From an uncultured Armatimonadota bacterium (GTDB lineage: Bacteria; Armatimonadota; Fimbriimonadia; Fimbriimonadales; Fimbriimonadaceae): a DNA stretch of 64,000 bases. Position 1 is the first letter of the stretch, and every line of letters starts with the position of its first letter. Made by a program: the position numbers and the translations under genes. The stretch is taken from contig CAIVDU010000053.1 in NCBI GenBank assembly GCA_903904815.1, positions 124,001 to 188,000 on the forward strand, given 5' to 3'. The notes under the pieces are model-generated. The model was not told the DNA's origin. It did no database searches and saw only the letters and a list, made by a program, of their open reading frames with translations. Shown one piece after another: positions 6,582-16,762 of the stretch.

Positions 6582-9149
6582 ATGAAGAATCCAAAGTTCT
6601 CGCACGCATTCGAGGTCACATCTGATCTACCCGACGCGCTTCAGGCCCTCAAGGCGATCGCATCGAACTTCCGATGGACCTGGGATCATGAAACCAGAGA
6701 CCTGTTCAAGGAGATCGATTCCAGAGCTTGGGATGCGGCTGAACACAATCCAATTCTGTTTCTGAACTCCCTTTCAAAGGATCAGCTGGCCAAGTTGTCG
6801 ATCGATCAGTTCTTTCTTGAAAAGCTGAAGTTCATCAAGACGAAGCTGGACGACTACCTTAAGGCTCCAACCTATTTTGATCAGCAGTTCCCCGGACTTC
6901 GGCAAGAGGCTCAGATTGCCTATTTCTGTTTTGAGTTCGGAATTTCAGAAGGACTCCCCATCTATTCGGGTGGTTTGGGAATTCTCGCCGGTGATCATCT
7001 CAAGGCGGCCAGCGATCTAGGATTGCCGTTGGTCGGTGTAGGACTGCTTTACAACCGTGGTTATTTCCGACAGAGGCTGAATCACGATGGTTGGCAACAA
7101 GAGGTCTACCCACAATACGACTTCTATCAGATGCCTTTAACCCTGATGCGCGGAGCGGACGAAAGCCCAATTCGAATCGAGGTCGAGTTTCCCGATCGCG
7201 TCGTGACCTGCCAAGTTTGGCGAGCCGACGTTGGACGCGTCCAAGTCTATCTTCTCGATAGCAACGTCCTCGAGAACGAACTCCACGATCAGGGAATTAC
7301 CGACTCGCTCTATGGTGGAGACGAAGAGATGCGCATTCGCCAGGAGATGATCCTGGGAATTGGCGGACTTCGCGCGCTCAAGGCAGTAGGAATCAATCCG
7401 ACCGTGTGCCACATGAACGAAGGTCACGCGGCTTTCATGTCGGTTGAGCGAATCCGCCAGTTCATGGTGGAGAACAACTGCGATTTCCGAACAGCTCGAC
7501 AGGTTGTGGTCAGTGGCAACGTATTTACGACTCACACGCCAGTTCCCGCCGGTTTCGATCGCTTCCCGCCAGGAATGGTCGAGCGATACCTTGGCAAGAC
7601 GATTGGCGCCACCGGTATCTCCTTCTCGGAGTTCCTCCGTCTTGGTCGACTCGACCCAGAGAACCAAGGCGAAGCATTCAACATGGCCATTCTCGCCATG
7701 GAAAACGCCAATCACGTCAATGGCGTGTCGAAGCTCCACGCCGAAGTCACGCGCGACATGTTTAGCAGCCGTTGGCCGGGCTATCCCGAAAATGAGGTGC
7801 CGGTGACTGCGGTCACGAACGGTATTCACACCCTCACATGGGTGGGCAAGGGAATGGCCGATCTATACGACCGCTACTTGGGAGCGGAATGGAGAAGGAA
7901 TCCCGAGCGGCCTGAAGTCTGGGCAAATGTCGAGAACATTCCCGATGAGGAGCTTTGGACCGTTCTCGAGAATCAACGAGGGCAGCTCGTCCGATTTGTC
8001 CGTCGTCGGCTCCAGAACGACCTTGAGCGAAGAACCTCGGTTCGCCCCGAATTTGGACTTGTGAACAGCATTCTCGATCCTCGAATCTTGACGATCGGTT
8101 TTGCTCGACGATTCGCCACTTACAAGCGTGGAACGTTGATGATTCGGGACAAGGAGCGCCTAAAGAACATCCTTTACCATCCGGAACGACCGATTCAGAT
8201 CGTGATTTCCGGTAAGAGTCACCCTCGAGACGATGGTGGAAAGAAGCTCATTCAAGAACTCGTGAACTATATCAGCCACGAGGGACCGCGTTCGCGCATG
8301 GTCTTCCTTGAGGACTACGACATGAACGTCGCTCGTCGGCTCGTTCAGGGCGTGGACGTTTGGCTTAACAATCCTCGCCGACCCTACGAGGCCAGTGGAA
8401 CGAGCGGAATGAAAGTCGTTCCGAACGGCGGTCTCAACTGCAGCATTCTCGACGGTTGGTGGGATGAAGGATACGAGCCAGGCCTTGGATGGGCGATTGG
8501 CGATCGCACCAACGTGGACGACGAGGGGCATCAAGATTGGTTGGACAGTCGATCGCTGTACCACCTCTTGGAGAACGAGATCTCGCCAGTGTTCTACCAT
8601 CGGGTCGACAACGGAATTCCGCGTGGGTGGATACAGATGGTGAAGAAATCCATCATGAAACACGCTCCCGAGTTTTCGACCAACCGAATGGTCCGAGACT
8701 ATGCGGTCGACTCCTATGTCGGAGCGCATGAGGCCTATAAGCGGCTCAGCGAGAATGGCTTGACGCGGGCTCACGCAGCGTTAGAGTGGAGAAACAAGAT
8801 CCGGACCAATTGGGGCCAGGTCAGGGTCGTTTCGGTCAAAGACAGCGCGAAATCGTCGAACGCGGTTGGCAAGGAACTGTCCTTGACCGCGGTCGTTAAC
8901 CTGGGGTCGCTTACGCCTGAGGACGTAAAAGTGCAGGCAGTCGTCGGAAAGATCGGACCGAACCGAGAACTGGTTCGGACACGGGTGCAGGATCTATCGT
9001 TCGTCGAGATCGAGGATGGAAAGTTTGTGTTCCAGGGGAGCATCCTGTGCGACCTCGTCGGTCACCAAGGCTACAGCGTTCGGGTTGTCCCGTTCCACGA
9101 GGACGTTGCCATCCCAAGTGAGCTCAGCCTCATCACCTGGGAAGCCTAA
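6582..9149 (+). CDS. glgP: Alpha-glucan (glycogen/maltodextrin) phosphorylase
   Basis: 855 residues. An N-terminal DUF3417-like domain (about 10-115, with LQALKAIASNFRWTWDHETRDLF) precedes the GT35 catalytic region, the architecture of the TIGR02094-type phosphorylases. ARRFATYKRG and EASGTSGMKVVPNGGLN are visible; the lysine in SGMK is the expected pyridoxal-phosphate attachment site. It releases glucose-1-phosphate from storage glucans in the cytoplasm. The gene is monocistronic, with a strong terminator just downstream. Confidence 0.96.
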   Translation: MKNPKFSHAFEVTSDLPDALQALKAIASNFRWTWDHETRDLFKEIDSRAWDAAEHNPILFLNSLSKDQLAKLSIDQFFLEKLKFIKTKLDDYLKAPTYFDQQFPGLRQEAQIAYFCFEFGISEGLPIYSGGLGILAGDHLKAASDLGLPLVGVGLLYNRGYFRQRLNHDGWQQEVYPQYDFYQMPLTLMRGADESPIRIEVEFPDRVVTCQVWRADVGRVQVYLLDSNVLENELHDQGITDSLYGGDEEMRIRQEMILGIGGLRALKAVGINPTVCHMNEGHAAFMSVERIRQFMVENNCDFRTARQVVVSGNVFTTHTPVPAGFDRFPPGMVERYLGKTIGATGISFSEFLRLGRLDPENQGEAFNMAILAMENANHVNGVSKLHAEVTRDMFSSRWPGYPENEVPVTAVTNGIHTLTWVGKGMADLYDRYLGAEWRRNPERPEVWANVENIPDEELWTVLENQRGQLVRFVRRRLQNDLERRTSVRPEFGLVNSILDPRILTIGFARRFATYKRGTLMIRDKERLKNILYHPERPIQIVISGKSHPRDDGGKKLIQELVNYISHEGPRSRMVFLEDYDMNVARRLVQGVDVWLNNPRRPYEASGTSGMKVVPNGGLNCSILDGWWDEGYEPGLGWAIGDRTNVDDEGHQDWLDSRSLYHLLENEISPVFYHRVDNGIPRGWIQMVKKSIMKHAPEFSTNRMVRDYAVDSYVGAHEAYKRLSENGLTRAHAALEWRNKIRTNWGQVRVVSVKDSAKSSNAVGKELSLTAVVNLGSLTPEDVKVQAVVGKIGPNRELVRTRVQDLSFVEIEDGKFVFQGSILCDLVGHQGYSVRVVPFHEDVAIPSELSLITWEA

Positions 9150-9172
9150 GCCTCTCCCGTTCAACCTTAACC

Positions 9173-9209
9173 GGCCCTCGCTCTTCTTCAGAGCGAGGGC
9201 CAATTTTTT
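9173..9209 (+). terminator. Rho-independent terminator of glgP
   Basis: GGCCCTCGCTC (9173-9183) pairs perfectly with GAGCGAGGGCC (9191-9201) around a seven-base loop, followed by AATTTTTTC. It lies 24 bases after the glgP stop. Confidence 0.93.
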
Positions 9210-9316
9210 CGAGTAACAACGAGCAGAAAAAAGTGTTCGCAGTCCACGCACAGGTCCCGGAGTTCACGCGTCTCCCCCTAGACCACTAACCACTAACCGC
9301 TAACCACCCACTACGT

Positions 9317-9772
9317 TCAGAATCCCCTTCCGCCGCCGCGACCGCCGCCTCTTCCACCGCCGCCACCACGACCGCCGCGGTCGCGTCCGCCACCGCCGCC
9401 ACCGTATCCACCGCCGCCGCCGCCGAAGCCGCCACTGTAGTCGCCGCGGTCTCGACCGCCACCCCCACCGCCGCTATATCCTCCTCCTCCTCCGCCGCCG
9501 CTGTAGCTTCGGCTTCCGCCGCCACCACCGCTGCCGCCGCCTTCACCGCGGGGTCTTGCCTCATTTACCGTGAGCCGCCGGCCGCCGAGTTCAGAGTTGT
9601 GCTTGGCTGCGATCGCATCATCGAGCTTGTCACCGTCAACGTCGACAAATGCGAAGCCTCGCCCTTCGATGATGCGAGGGTTCTTTCCTCCGTATTCAGC
9701 GAAATGCTGAATCAGTTCTTCGTCATTCGCAGAGTAGGGAATGTTCCCCACGTAGAGCGTCTTGATTGCCAT
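9317..9772 (-). CDS. Glycine-rich RNA-binding protein (RRM)
   Basis: 151 residues. One RRM domain spans about 4-75, with RNP2-like LYVGNIPY and RNP1-like RGFAFVDV. The C-terminal half is a Gly/Arg/Ser/Tyr-rich tail with GGGGG runs and RDRGG blocks. This layout matches small bacterial and plant cold-inducible RRM proteins that bind RNA as chaperones. The start is preceded by AAGGA. The tail is low complexity and makes a GC-rich repetitive DNA tract. Confidence 0.92.
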   Translation of the reverse strand: MAIKTLYVGNIPYSANDEELIQHFAEYGGKNPRIIEGRGFAFVDVDGDKLDDAIAAKHNSELGGRRLTVNEARPRGEGGGSGGGGGSRSYSGGGGGGGYSGGGGGGRDRGDYSGGFGGGGGGYGGGGGGRDRGGRGGGGGRGGGRGGGRGF

Positions 9773-9965
9773 TTTCCATTCCTTGCCCGCTCTAGCTCAC
9801 GGGCGGTCGTTAACCGTTCAGCGATACTCGAGGCGCTCTGACTGTGGGAACCACGTATCTGAATGCTTCTCCATCGGGCGAACTGTTCCAATGCGTTCGT
9901 ACCGGTTTTCTCGGCCTAGACACGCTCGTAAGCGTAAATTTACCGGGTACAGCCTAGAATGACTT

Positions 9966-10619
9966 TCATTCTCCGACTAAAAGTACGATAGGTTTGGCGT
10001 CCCCTGGCGACGCGACCCTGATTTCATGATAACCGGATATCACGAAATCCGCAGCAGAACTTAATTCTTCGCCCGGTAAAATTCTCACCCCGACAGTTTT
10101 TGAGCCTGCTGCGCGCCCCGCGCGAAGGCCTGCTACGGTGTCTTCGAAAACGAAGCAACGCTCCGGTTCTACTCCGAGTCGCTTGGCGGCAAGCAAGAAG
10201 GGATCCGGCGCCGGTTTCCCATTGACCACATCATTTCCGTAAACGGCGGTGCTAGGTACTTCAAATCCCGAAGCGAGAAGCCTAGGTACGGCAACGTCGA
10301 TCGTTCCGGATGTGACAATGGTCCAAGTGGAACTGGGTAGCTTCTTCAAGAACTCCAACGCTCCAGGTAACGCCATCACACCTTCCGTGTCGCTCGCCTC
10401 ACGATTGCGAAGCCAAGCATCTTCTTGTTCGGCATCCAAATGCGGGGTAATCAAGCGAACCGAATCGATGCTTCGCCGACCATGGATTTTTGAAAGAATT
10501 TCCCCAGGGTCGAGCGAATGTCGCAGGGCCCATTCGCTCCATGCTCGGTCGACCGCAGGAAGTGAGTTGATCAGGGTTCCGTCGAGGTCGAACAGGATGG
10601 CGTCGCATTCAAAAATCAC
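9966..10619 (-). CDS. HAD-superfamily sugar phosphatase
   Basis: 217 residues. HAD motif I is DLDGT (about 11-15), motif II is VTSGT, and motif III/IV is the K of GKPAPDPF plus FEDTVAGLRAG. The alpha-helical cap between motifs I and II places it among HAD-IA enzymes close to 2-deoxyglucose-6-phosphatase and sugar phosphatases. The substrate is not evident. It lies upstream of the RRM gene on the same strand with a 193-base gap, so a shared transcript is possible but unproven. Confidence 0.88.
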   Translation of the reverse strand: MIFECDAILFDLDGTLINSLPAVDRAWSEWALRHSLDPGEILSKIHGRRSIDSVRLITPHLDAEQEDAWLRNREASDTEGVMALPGALEFLKKLPSSTWTIVTSGTIDVAVPRLLASGFEVPSTAVYGNDVVNGKPAPDPFLLAAKRLGVEPERCFVFEDTVAGLRAGRAAGSKTVGVRILPGEELSSAADFVISGYHEIRVASPGDAKPIVLLVGE

Positions 10620-11177
10620 CCCACGAGTTTGACAGCAACTTGACTCGGAGAAGCGGTCGAGGCCACGCCCCCCACTCGGACGCCTTCACACCGCTCTCTC
10701 CGAATTGCAAACGGCACGCTGCAATTTGCAAACTTCAGAAATGATTCGTGTTTCCGCAGTCCGCCAACCAACCCAAAGCATCGTACGGCCGATTCTCCCG
10801 AGCGGCTAACTGCTCTCTGCATACTGCCGATTTCCTACAGGAGCTCGCGAGGGATCCTTTGCTGACTAACGGAACAGACGAGCAGGGTTTAGAGGTTTCG
10901 CTACCCTGGAAGAGATCGCTCACATGGTCAATAAGTTTCTAGATCGGCAGGCGAATCGCGAAAAATGGCAGCCAGCACCGTTTCCGATGACTCCGTCACC
11001 TAACTGACTTCTCGTTAGTTTTCTGCAACGTTAAGGTGAAATTTAACCCCCTAGAAATCTCGGCTAGACCTGCCAACAATGCTTATGTCCCAGGGCGGGT
11101 CTCCGATCCGCGCCCAAACATTGCGGACAGCCATATTGGAATATCGATTTTTCAATGGGCTTCACGGAAGATTAGCC
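10620..11177 (+). other. Intergenic region with a short coding-like remnant
   Basis: 558 bases between the divergent HAD and TonB-receptor genes. A frame open from 10870 to 11007 reads ...FATLEEIAHMVNKFLD... with natural composition and an internal ATG at 10924, and looks like the C-terminal tail of a lost gene or a 27-residue peptide. No RNA gene or terminator is recognised here. Confidence 0.35.
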
Positions 11178-13244
11178 ATGAAACAGGACAAGAAGTGGGT
11201 TGCCACGCTTTCGACAATTTGTGCGGTATCCAGTGCATTTTCACAAGCTCCCGCCGCGAAGCCAAATGGTACCTTAGTGGACCCATCACCACAAACGGCC
11301 GGGAAGTCCCAGAAGGCAGACGACCTGACGGACCTCAATCTTGACGACTTGAGCAAGATGCAGGTGACGACCGCTTCAAAGAAGGCACAGTCGCTCAATG
11401 CGGTGGCTGCTGCCATCTTCGTGGTGACCGCGGAGGACATCAAACGAACCGGAGCCAAGAACGTGCCTGAGGCCTTACGAATGGTGCCGGGCGTCCAGGT
11501 TTCCCGGCTCGGTGGTCAGACTTATGCGGTGAGCGTGCGGGGCTTTAACAGCTACAACTCAAACAAACTTCTGGTCCTCGTAGACGGACGCACGATCTAT
11601 TCACCCTACATTTCTGGCACCTACTGGGAAGTCACGGACATGTTGATGGAGAACATCGAGCGAATCGAAGTCATTCGTGGACCCGGTGGCAGCCTTTGGG
11701 GCGCCAACGCGGTCGATGGAATCATCAACATCATCACCAAGCACTCGAAGGACACCCAGGGTGGACTCTTCATCACCTCAGCTGGATCGCTGGAATCAAA
11801 TCGACTCGCGTTCCGGTACGGAGGCAAGATTGGCGACGGCACCTATCGGGTCGACGGAAAGGCGGGTGTGAACAAGGACGCCCAGCTATCCGACGGCGCC
11901 CGGGCTGGCGACGGAGAGAATTTAAGCGAGCTAGGATTCCGCGCCGACTTCGATGAGAAGAGCAAGGGGCGATTCATGTTCCAAGGCTCGGAGAACCGAT
12001 TCGGTCTGTACGAACAGACTTCGGCCGCGCTTCCGGTAGCTCCGTACAGCACCTTCTTCGGCGGGATGGAAATGATCACTGCCAGTCACATTCTTGGACG
12101 GTGGGAGCACGATGAAGCTCACGGCGCCCAGACCGCAGTCCAGGTCTATTACAACATGCTCGACTATCCGTTCTCCTACCAAGGCTTGAGCGGCTACACC
12201 TGGGATCTTGACATTCAGCACCAGATGGCTGAGATGAAAAACCAGAGCATCACGCTCGGTGTGGGCGCCCGGTACGAGATTAACAACACCTGGAAGGGCA
12301 TCGCCGGTTGGCTCTACCCGGCCGATCAACGGGATACCATCCTCAGTGCCTTTGGCCAGGATGAGATCACCATCAATCCTAAGAATCACGTGACCCTCGG
12401 TCTGAAGTATGAGCACAACAGCGTCACTGGAAGCGAATTCCAGCCAAACGCTCGGTATGCCTACACGCCTGATGAGAACCATACGATCTGGGCATCGGTC
12501 GCTCGCGCGGTGCGAAAGCCTGGTCAGTTTGATGAGGGACAGGTCGATGTATTGTCAGCGGCGCCACCGGCGACCCAAGGGGGTCTTCCTACCGCGTCGG
12601 TCTTCTACGGTAACCAAGGCTTGACTTCAGAGAAGCTCATTGCCAATGAAATCGGCTACCGAACGAAGCCGATGGAGCACGTTCTGGTTGACGTCGCGGC
12701 GTACTACAACATTTACGACAACTTGCTGTACTACGCCGGCGGAACTCCCTTTACCGGAACCATCCTCGGAGGCGATACGGGAAGCACCTACCCTTTGAAC
12801 GGTCAGCAGTATGAGATCACGCCGACCTACACCTATAACGGCGACAAGGGGCACACCTACGGGCTTGAGTGGGCGACCCACTACAATCCTTCGAAACTGT
12901 TCCATGCCACCCTCGGCTACACCTACATGAACTGGGACGGATTCGCCCTGGGAACCACCATGTTCACGCCAAAGAACAGCGTCGACCTTCACCTCTCCTG
13001 GGATCTTCCTCACGAGCTGAAGTTCGATACGATGGCTCACTGGTACGACGCGATCTTCGACGAAGGTGTCTCGGCCTATGTGAAGCTCGATGCGAACCTG
13101 AGCTGGAAACCAACCACGGCCTACGAGGTGAGTGTCGGTGGCAACGACCTGCTAAGTAATCGACATCGAGAGGGAACGGGAATCTTCTGGCCCACCGCAG
13201 AGATTCCTCGAAGCTACTACGCAAAAGTAACTCTCCACTTCTAA
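11178..13244 (+). CDS. TonB-dependent outer membrane receptor
   Basis: 688 residues from the ATG at 11178, chosen because GGAAG precedes it and it begins a clear signal peptide (MKQDKKWVATLSTICAVSSAFSQA). After a short linker with LNLDDLSKMQVTTASKKAQS comes the plug domain (IKRTGAKNVPEALRMVPGVQV, VLVDGRTIYSP, IERIEVIRGPGGSLWGANAV). A beta-barrel follows, ending in the terminal aromatic of KVTLHF. The substrate is unknown. A paralogue with the same N-terminal signature lies at 61407-63392. It is flanked by its own terminator. Confidence 0.93.
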   Translation: MKQDKKWVATLSTICAVSSAFSQAPAAKPNGTLVDPSPQTAGKSQKADDLTDLNLDDLSKMQVTTASKKAQSLNAVAAAIFVVTAEDIKRTGAKNVPEALRMVPGVQVSRLGGQTYAVSVRGFNSYNSNKLLVLVDGRTIYSPYISGTYWEVTDMLMENIERIEVIRGPGGSLWGANAVDGIINIITKHSKDTQGGLFITSAGSLESNRLAFRYGGKIGDGTYRVDGKAGVNKDAQLSDGARAGDGENLSELGFRADFDEKSKGRFMFQGSENRFGLYEQTSAALPVAPYSTFFGGMEMITASHILGRWEHDEAHGAQTAVQVYYNMLDYPFSYQGLSGYTWDLDIQHQMAEMKNQSITLGVGARYEINNTWKGIAGWLYPADQRDTILSAFGQDEITINPKNHVTLGLKYEHNSVTGSEFQPNARYAYTPDENHTIWASVARAVRKPGQFDEGQVDVLSAAPPATQGGLPTASVFYGNQGLTSEKLIANEIGYRTKPMEHVLVDVAAYYNIYDNLLYYAGGTPFTGTILGGDTGSTYPLNGQQYEITPTYTYNGDKGHTYGLEWATHYNPSKLFHATLGYTYMNWDGFALGTTMFTPKNSVDLHLSWDLPHELKFDTMAHWYDAIFDEGVSAYVKLDANLSWKPTTAYEVSVGGNDLLSNRHREGTGIFWPTAEIPRSYYAKVTLHF

Positions 13245-13262
13245 GAAGTGTGTTCAAAGCAG

Positions 13263-13304
13263 ATCGGGGCGCTGCGTCAGATGACGCAGCGCCCCGATTT
13301 TCTT
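13263..13304 (+). terminator. Rho-independent terminator between converging genes
   Basis: A 17-base stem (13263-13279 and 13282-13298, core GCGCTGCGTCA/TGACGCAGCGC) is followed by TTTCTTT. It ends the TonB receptor transcript and may also serve the converging aldehyde dehydrogenase gene. Confidence 0.9.
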
Positions 13305-13317
13305 TACCGCCTCAATC

Positions 13318-14814
13318 TCAGACTGACGTGGAAAGGCCTTGAGCCATCACGATTTCTCGCGCGTGGTTCACGGTGAAGGCAACGCGGTGGGTGACCGACT
13401 CTAGGATGCCTTCGGCGCCCGGATGACCGTTTCCGCTGGCTTTGACGCCACCGAATGGGAGATGAACCTCAGCGCCGATGCTCGGAAGGTTCACGTATCC
13501 GAGGCCATAGTCGGCATGGTCACGGACCCACCGCCACTTGCGATAATCCTCGGTGATGACCGCCATCGCGAGACCGTAGTCGGTGTCATTGTAGACGTCG
13601 ACTGCCTCCTCCATACCGTCCACGCCGATGATGGCGAGGTGTGGGCTGAAGGCTTCTTCTCGAAGGCAGAAGGTGTTCTTCTTGTACTGTTCGAAGCGGT
13701 AGACGAACGGGCTCACGAAGTTTCCGTTGCCGTAAATGCCCTCGGTCAGCACTTGACCGTCGATGAGAACTTCCGCGCCCTCTTCCTTCGCCTTCTGATT
13801 GTGGAGCTTCCACTTATCGACGCTGCCCTCTTCGATCAGCGGCCCCATGAAGGTGTCCTCTTGCAGGCCATCGCCTATCTTGATTCGTTTCACTTTTTCG
13901 AGATACCGCTTGGTGAACTCAGGTTCGACCTTTCGATCGATAATGACGCGGCTTGTGCTCACGCATCGTTGACCGCTCGTCTTGAAAGCGCCAAGAACAC
14001 AGGCGTTCACTGCCAGATCGATGTCGGCATCTTCGAGGACGATGGTGGCGTTCTTGCCGCCCATCTCGGTCGCCGCGAACTTGTAGGCATCGCCGGCAGC
14101 AACCTGCTGGATGTATTTCCCTACCGCTCGCGAACCGGTGAACAGGATCGCAGCCACGTCCTTGTGCTTAACCAGCGGATCGCCGACGTCTTCACCCATT
14201 CCGTGAACCAGGTTGATCACGCCAGCGGGAAACCCTGCCTCATGGAAGAGCTCCATGAGCTTATGGCCGCAGATCGGTGTCTGTTCCGCGGGCTTGAAGA
14301 CCACCGTGTTACCGGCCAAAACCGATGGCAGAATGACCCAAAGAGGAATTGCGCTCGGGAAGTTCCAAGGAGTGATGCAGGCAATGACGCCCTTCGACTT
14401 TCGAAGGATGTATGCGTCCTTGGCCGCGATCTCGGAGCTGATCGCATAGCCGGTCGGAAGTCGACCGAGGCCGGCAATGTACTGGGCCATGTGAAGGGCC
14501 TCGACCGCGTCGGCTCGTCCTTCGTTGATCGGCTTGCCACACTCGCGCGTCACCAGAGTCGAAATCTCGGCGAGGTCGCGCTTGATGAGCTGAGCGAAGT
14601 TGTCGACGTATTCGGCTCGCTTGACCCAACTCAATTCGTTCCAAGCGTGATAGGCCTTCTTGGCCGCAGAAACGGCTTGGTCGACGTCTGCTTTAGTGCT
14701 GAGAGGAGCGGTGCCGATGATTTCCTGGCGATTAGCCGGGTTTACGCTCTCGAACTCCTGAGGAGCGGAGTGCCACTCGCCGTTGATGTAATTAGATGCC
14801 TTGACGGATGCCAT
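13318..14814 (-). CDS. NAD(P)-dependent aldehyde dehydrogenase
   Basis: 498 residues from the ATG at 14814 (MASVKASNYINGEW), the normal family length; a longer upstream frame is not credible because it lacks family similarity. Key residues are the general base Glu in ATEMGGKN, the catalytic Cys in SGQRCVS, the Rossmann segment FTGSRAVG, and EEAFSPHLAI. It oxidises an aldehyde to a carboxylate. The exact substrate (semialdehyde type or other) cannot be fixed by eye. It converges with the TonB receptor. Confidence 0.92.
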   Translation of the reverse strand: MASVKASNYINGEWHSAPQEFESVNPANRQEIIGTAPLSTKADVDQAVSAAKKAYHAWNELSWVKRAEYVDNFAQLIKRDLAEISTLVTRECGKPINEGRADAVEALHMAQYIAGLGRLPTGYAISSEIAAKDAYILRKSKGVIACITPWNFPSAIPLWVILPSVLAGNTVVFKPAEQTPICGHKLMELFHEAGFPAGVINLVHGMGEDVGDPLVKHKDVAAILFTGSRAVGKYIQQVAAGDAYKFAATEMGGKNATIVLEDADIDLAVNACVLGAFKTSGQRCVSTSRVIIDRKVEPEFTKRYLEKVKRIKIGDGLQEDTFMGPLIEEGSVDKWKLHNQKAKEEGAEVLIDGQVLTEGIYGNGNFVSPFVYRFEQYKKNTFCLREEAFSPHLAIIGVDGMEEAVDVYNDTDYGLAMAVITEDYRKWRWVRDHADYGLGYVNLPSIGAEVHLPFGGVKASGNGHPGAEGILESVTHRVAFTVNHAREIVMAQGLSTSV

Positions 14815-14908
14815 GATAGTTAACGAAACTCTGTGGGCAAGTTTACCTAGGAGGGCCCCGAATCCCGGACCCAATCGATCTGCCCTGGTAGAATCGATCA
14901 TCCCCCTG

Positions 14909-16738
14909 ATGAGTGACACACGCCGCGGCATGGTCGCACTGCTTCTTTGTTTTGCGTCGAATTTCGGCCTCGCGGCGAACGTGCGTGTGAACGGAACGAC
15001 CATCGTGGTCAATGAGGTTCCCGTGATCGCCTTCAAGTCCGGTATCAGTGGAAAGTCCCCTGTGAACCGGGCTGAACAGGTCGCTACCGCCCTCCAGGCC
15101 CTTTCCGGAACCGAGTCGGTTTCGATCGCAAACAATCGCGGCAACTACGTCGTAAAAGTCGGCGATGTCGTGATCGACGGCATCTGGAACGAGGCGGTTG
15201 CCCGCTCTATTCCATCCTCAAAACTGGCGCACCAGTGGGCCGCGCGCCTGTCCTATGCGTTGAGTCTTCCACCGATCCGCGTCGCGTCATCAACCATCGA
15301 GCTAGGCGTGGGTTCCGTCAAGTCGATTCCAATTGTTGGGAGCATGGTCCCGTATGCCGATCTGCATGTTGAAGACGATCTGGTGGTGGCCGCTCGTCGC
15401 ACCGAAGCTGGACTGGTCCTGACCGCGATCAAACCAGGTCGAACACGGGTCTCGATCTCTTCGGGCGCCTCTAACGAAACGGTGGAGGTCACCGTAAAGG
15501 CCTGGTCGGCGAAATTTCCCCAGACTCTCGATGTGAACGTATCGGGTGCGCCCGCGATCACTCAGACGGTAAAAGGGGCCATTGAGGGCGCAGTTCAGAC
15601 GCAACTGGCGACCGCGGACGGTGCGAGTACTGCCTTTACCCTTCCCAAAGTCGGTGACGTCGGACCAGGGGTTACAAGGACCTTCACCGTTCACGCCAGA
15701 GTGAGTGCCAACGATGCTCTCCAAAGCACCGGAGACGTCAACGTCGTTGTTCACAACGTTGGGCTTCCTCAGACCAAGGACGAAGTGCTGTGGTATTCCA
15801 ACAATCCCGAGTCGGTCGTTCGCCCGGGGGCCTTGTTTTCTTCATCCCTTAAGGTAGGATCGCCCGCTCGGCTTCTCTATCACCACCTGAACGCCAGTGA
15901 TCAAGCGATGTACCTTCGGGTGCAGGCCATCAACGACTCCGATTCGGTAGCAAAAGTGTTGATCATCCCCGGGGACAGCAAACCAGACCGTAACCCAGTT
16001 CGCGCTGGACTGAAAGCGGCCGATCAGTACGTGCGAGCTTGGATGTGGGGCAGCGGGGAAGTCGTCTCGATACCACCACATGCGACGCTCCCGATTTCAC
16101 TTCGCCGGATACTGCCAGGAGAGACGGTGAGCGGTCTTTGCAGCCTTCGACTCGTGAGTGGACCTCCCGACATTCAAGTGAGAACGGACGCCTGGCCTCC
16201 TTTCCAGATCGATCACTTTTGGGAGACGGCCCTCTGGAGTTCGACTCCGTGGCGCGTCGTCGGGACGAATCCGATGAACGATTATGATCGCGCGCCGTAC
16301 GAACCCTCGCAGCACGTCTACCCCGATCCCTACCGAGACGACTCGGTTAACTATCGAGTGGGCGGTCGCTTCGGAGTCTGTCGGCTGGGTCAGAAGCCGC
16401 TCTCCAGTGCCGATGACCTCCAAAAGCTCGATGGAAACTTTGGCGTCATCTACCGAATTCACGCCTCGATCAGCAATCCGACTCGGGAAGCCACCGACGT
16501 TGAGGTCGTTTTCGAGGCAAGTGCTGGCTATTCAGGTGCACTCTTTATCGTGAACGGCGACTATCTGGTGACTCCCATATTGCAGCCGAAGGATGAGACC
16601 AGGATCGGGCGATTTCACCTGAGCCCTGGCTCGAAACAAGATTTTGTCATTACCACCCTCCCGGTAAGCGGCGGAAGCTATCCGGCAACGATCACGATTC
16701 GACCGGTACAGTTGGGAGCGACTGCCGCGCTTCGCTAG
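14909..16738 (+). CDS. Large secreted protein of unknown function
   Basis: 609 residues from ATG 14909 (MSDTRRGMVALLLCFASNFGLAA), a good signal peptide with two arginines. The rest is rich in beta strands. Residues about 20-130 resemble a LysM/processing-type module only loosely, about 150-215 look like an Ig/pilus-assembly N-domain (SSTIELGVGSVKSIPIVG), and the remainder is a series of Ig-like stretches. No catalytic motif is seen. A TAGAAT hexamer at 14889-14894 is a plausible -10 box. It lies divergent to the aldehyde dehydrogenase. Confidence 0.8.
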   Translation: MSDTRRGMVALLLCFASNFGLAANVRVNGTTIVVNEVPVIAFKSGISGKSPVNRAEQVATALQALSGTESVSIANNRGNYVVKVGDVVIDGIWNEAVARSIPSSKLAHQWAARLSYALSLPPIRVASSTIELGVGSVKSIPIVGSMVPYADLHVEDDLVVAARRTEAGLVLTAIKPGRTRVSISSGASNETVEVTVKAWSAKFPQTLDVNVSGAPAITQTVKGAIEGAVQTQLATADGASTAFTLPKVGDVGPGVTRTFTVHARVSANDALQSTGDVNVVVHNVGLPQTKDEVLWYSNNPESVVRPGALFSSSLKVGSPARLLYHHLNASDQAMYLRVQAINDSDSVAKVLIIPGDSKPDRNPVRAGLKAADQYVRAWMWGSGEVVSIPPHATLPISLRRILPGETVSGLCSLRLVSGPPDIQVRTDAWPPFQIDHFWETALWSSTPWRVVGTNPMNDYDRAPYEPSQHVYPDPYRDDSVNYRVGGRFGVCRLGQKPLSSADDLQKLDGNFGVIYRIHASISNPTREATDVEVVFEASAGYSGALFIVNGDYLVTPILQPKDETRIGRFHLSPGSKQDFVITTLPVSGGSYPATITIRPVQLGATAALR

Positions 16739-16762
16739 AGCGCGACGTATAGAACACCTTAG

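Noticed and set aside
9340-9560. Possible CRISPR-like or tandem repeat tract
   Set aside because: The periodicity comes from Gly codons of the RRM protein tail; there are no regularly spaced unique spacers.
9286-9564. Open frame rich in Ala/Val on the same strand as the RRM gene
   Set aside because: It is an alternate frame of the Gly-rich tail tract (GGC repeats read as Ala) with no ribosome binding site.
13423-14823. 466-codon open frame on the plus strand
   Set aside because: It lies wholly antisense to the aldehyde dehydrogenase, whose catalytic motifs are clear. High GC at third positions produces such mirror frames.
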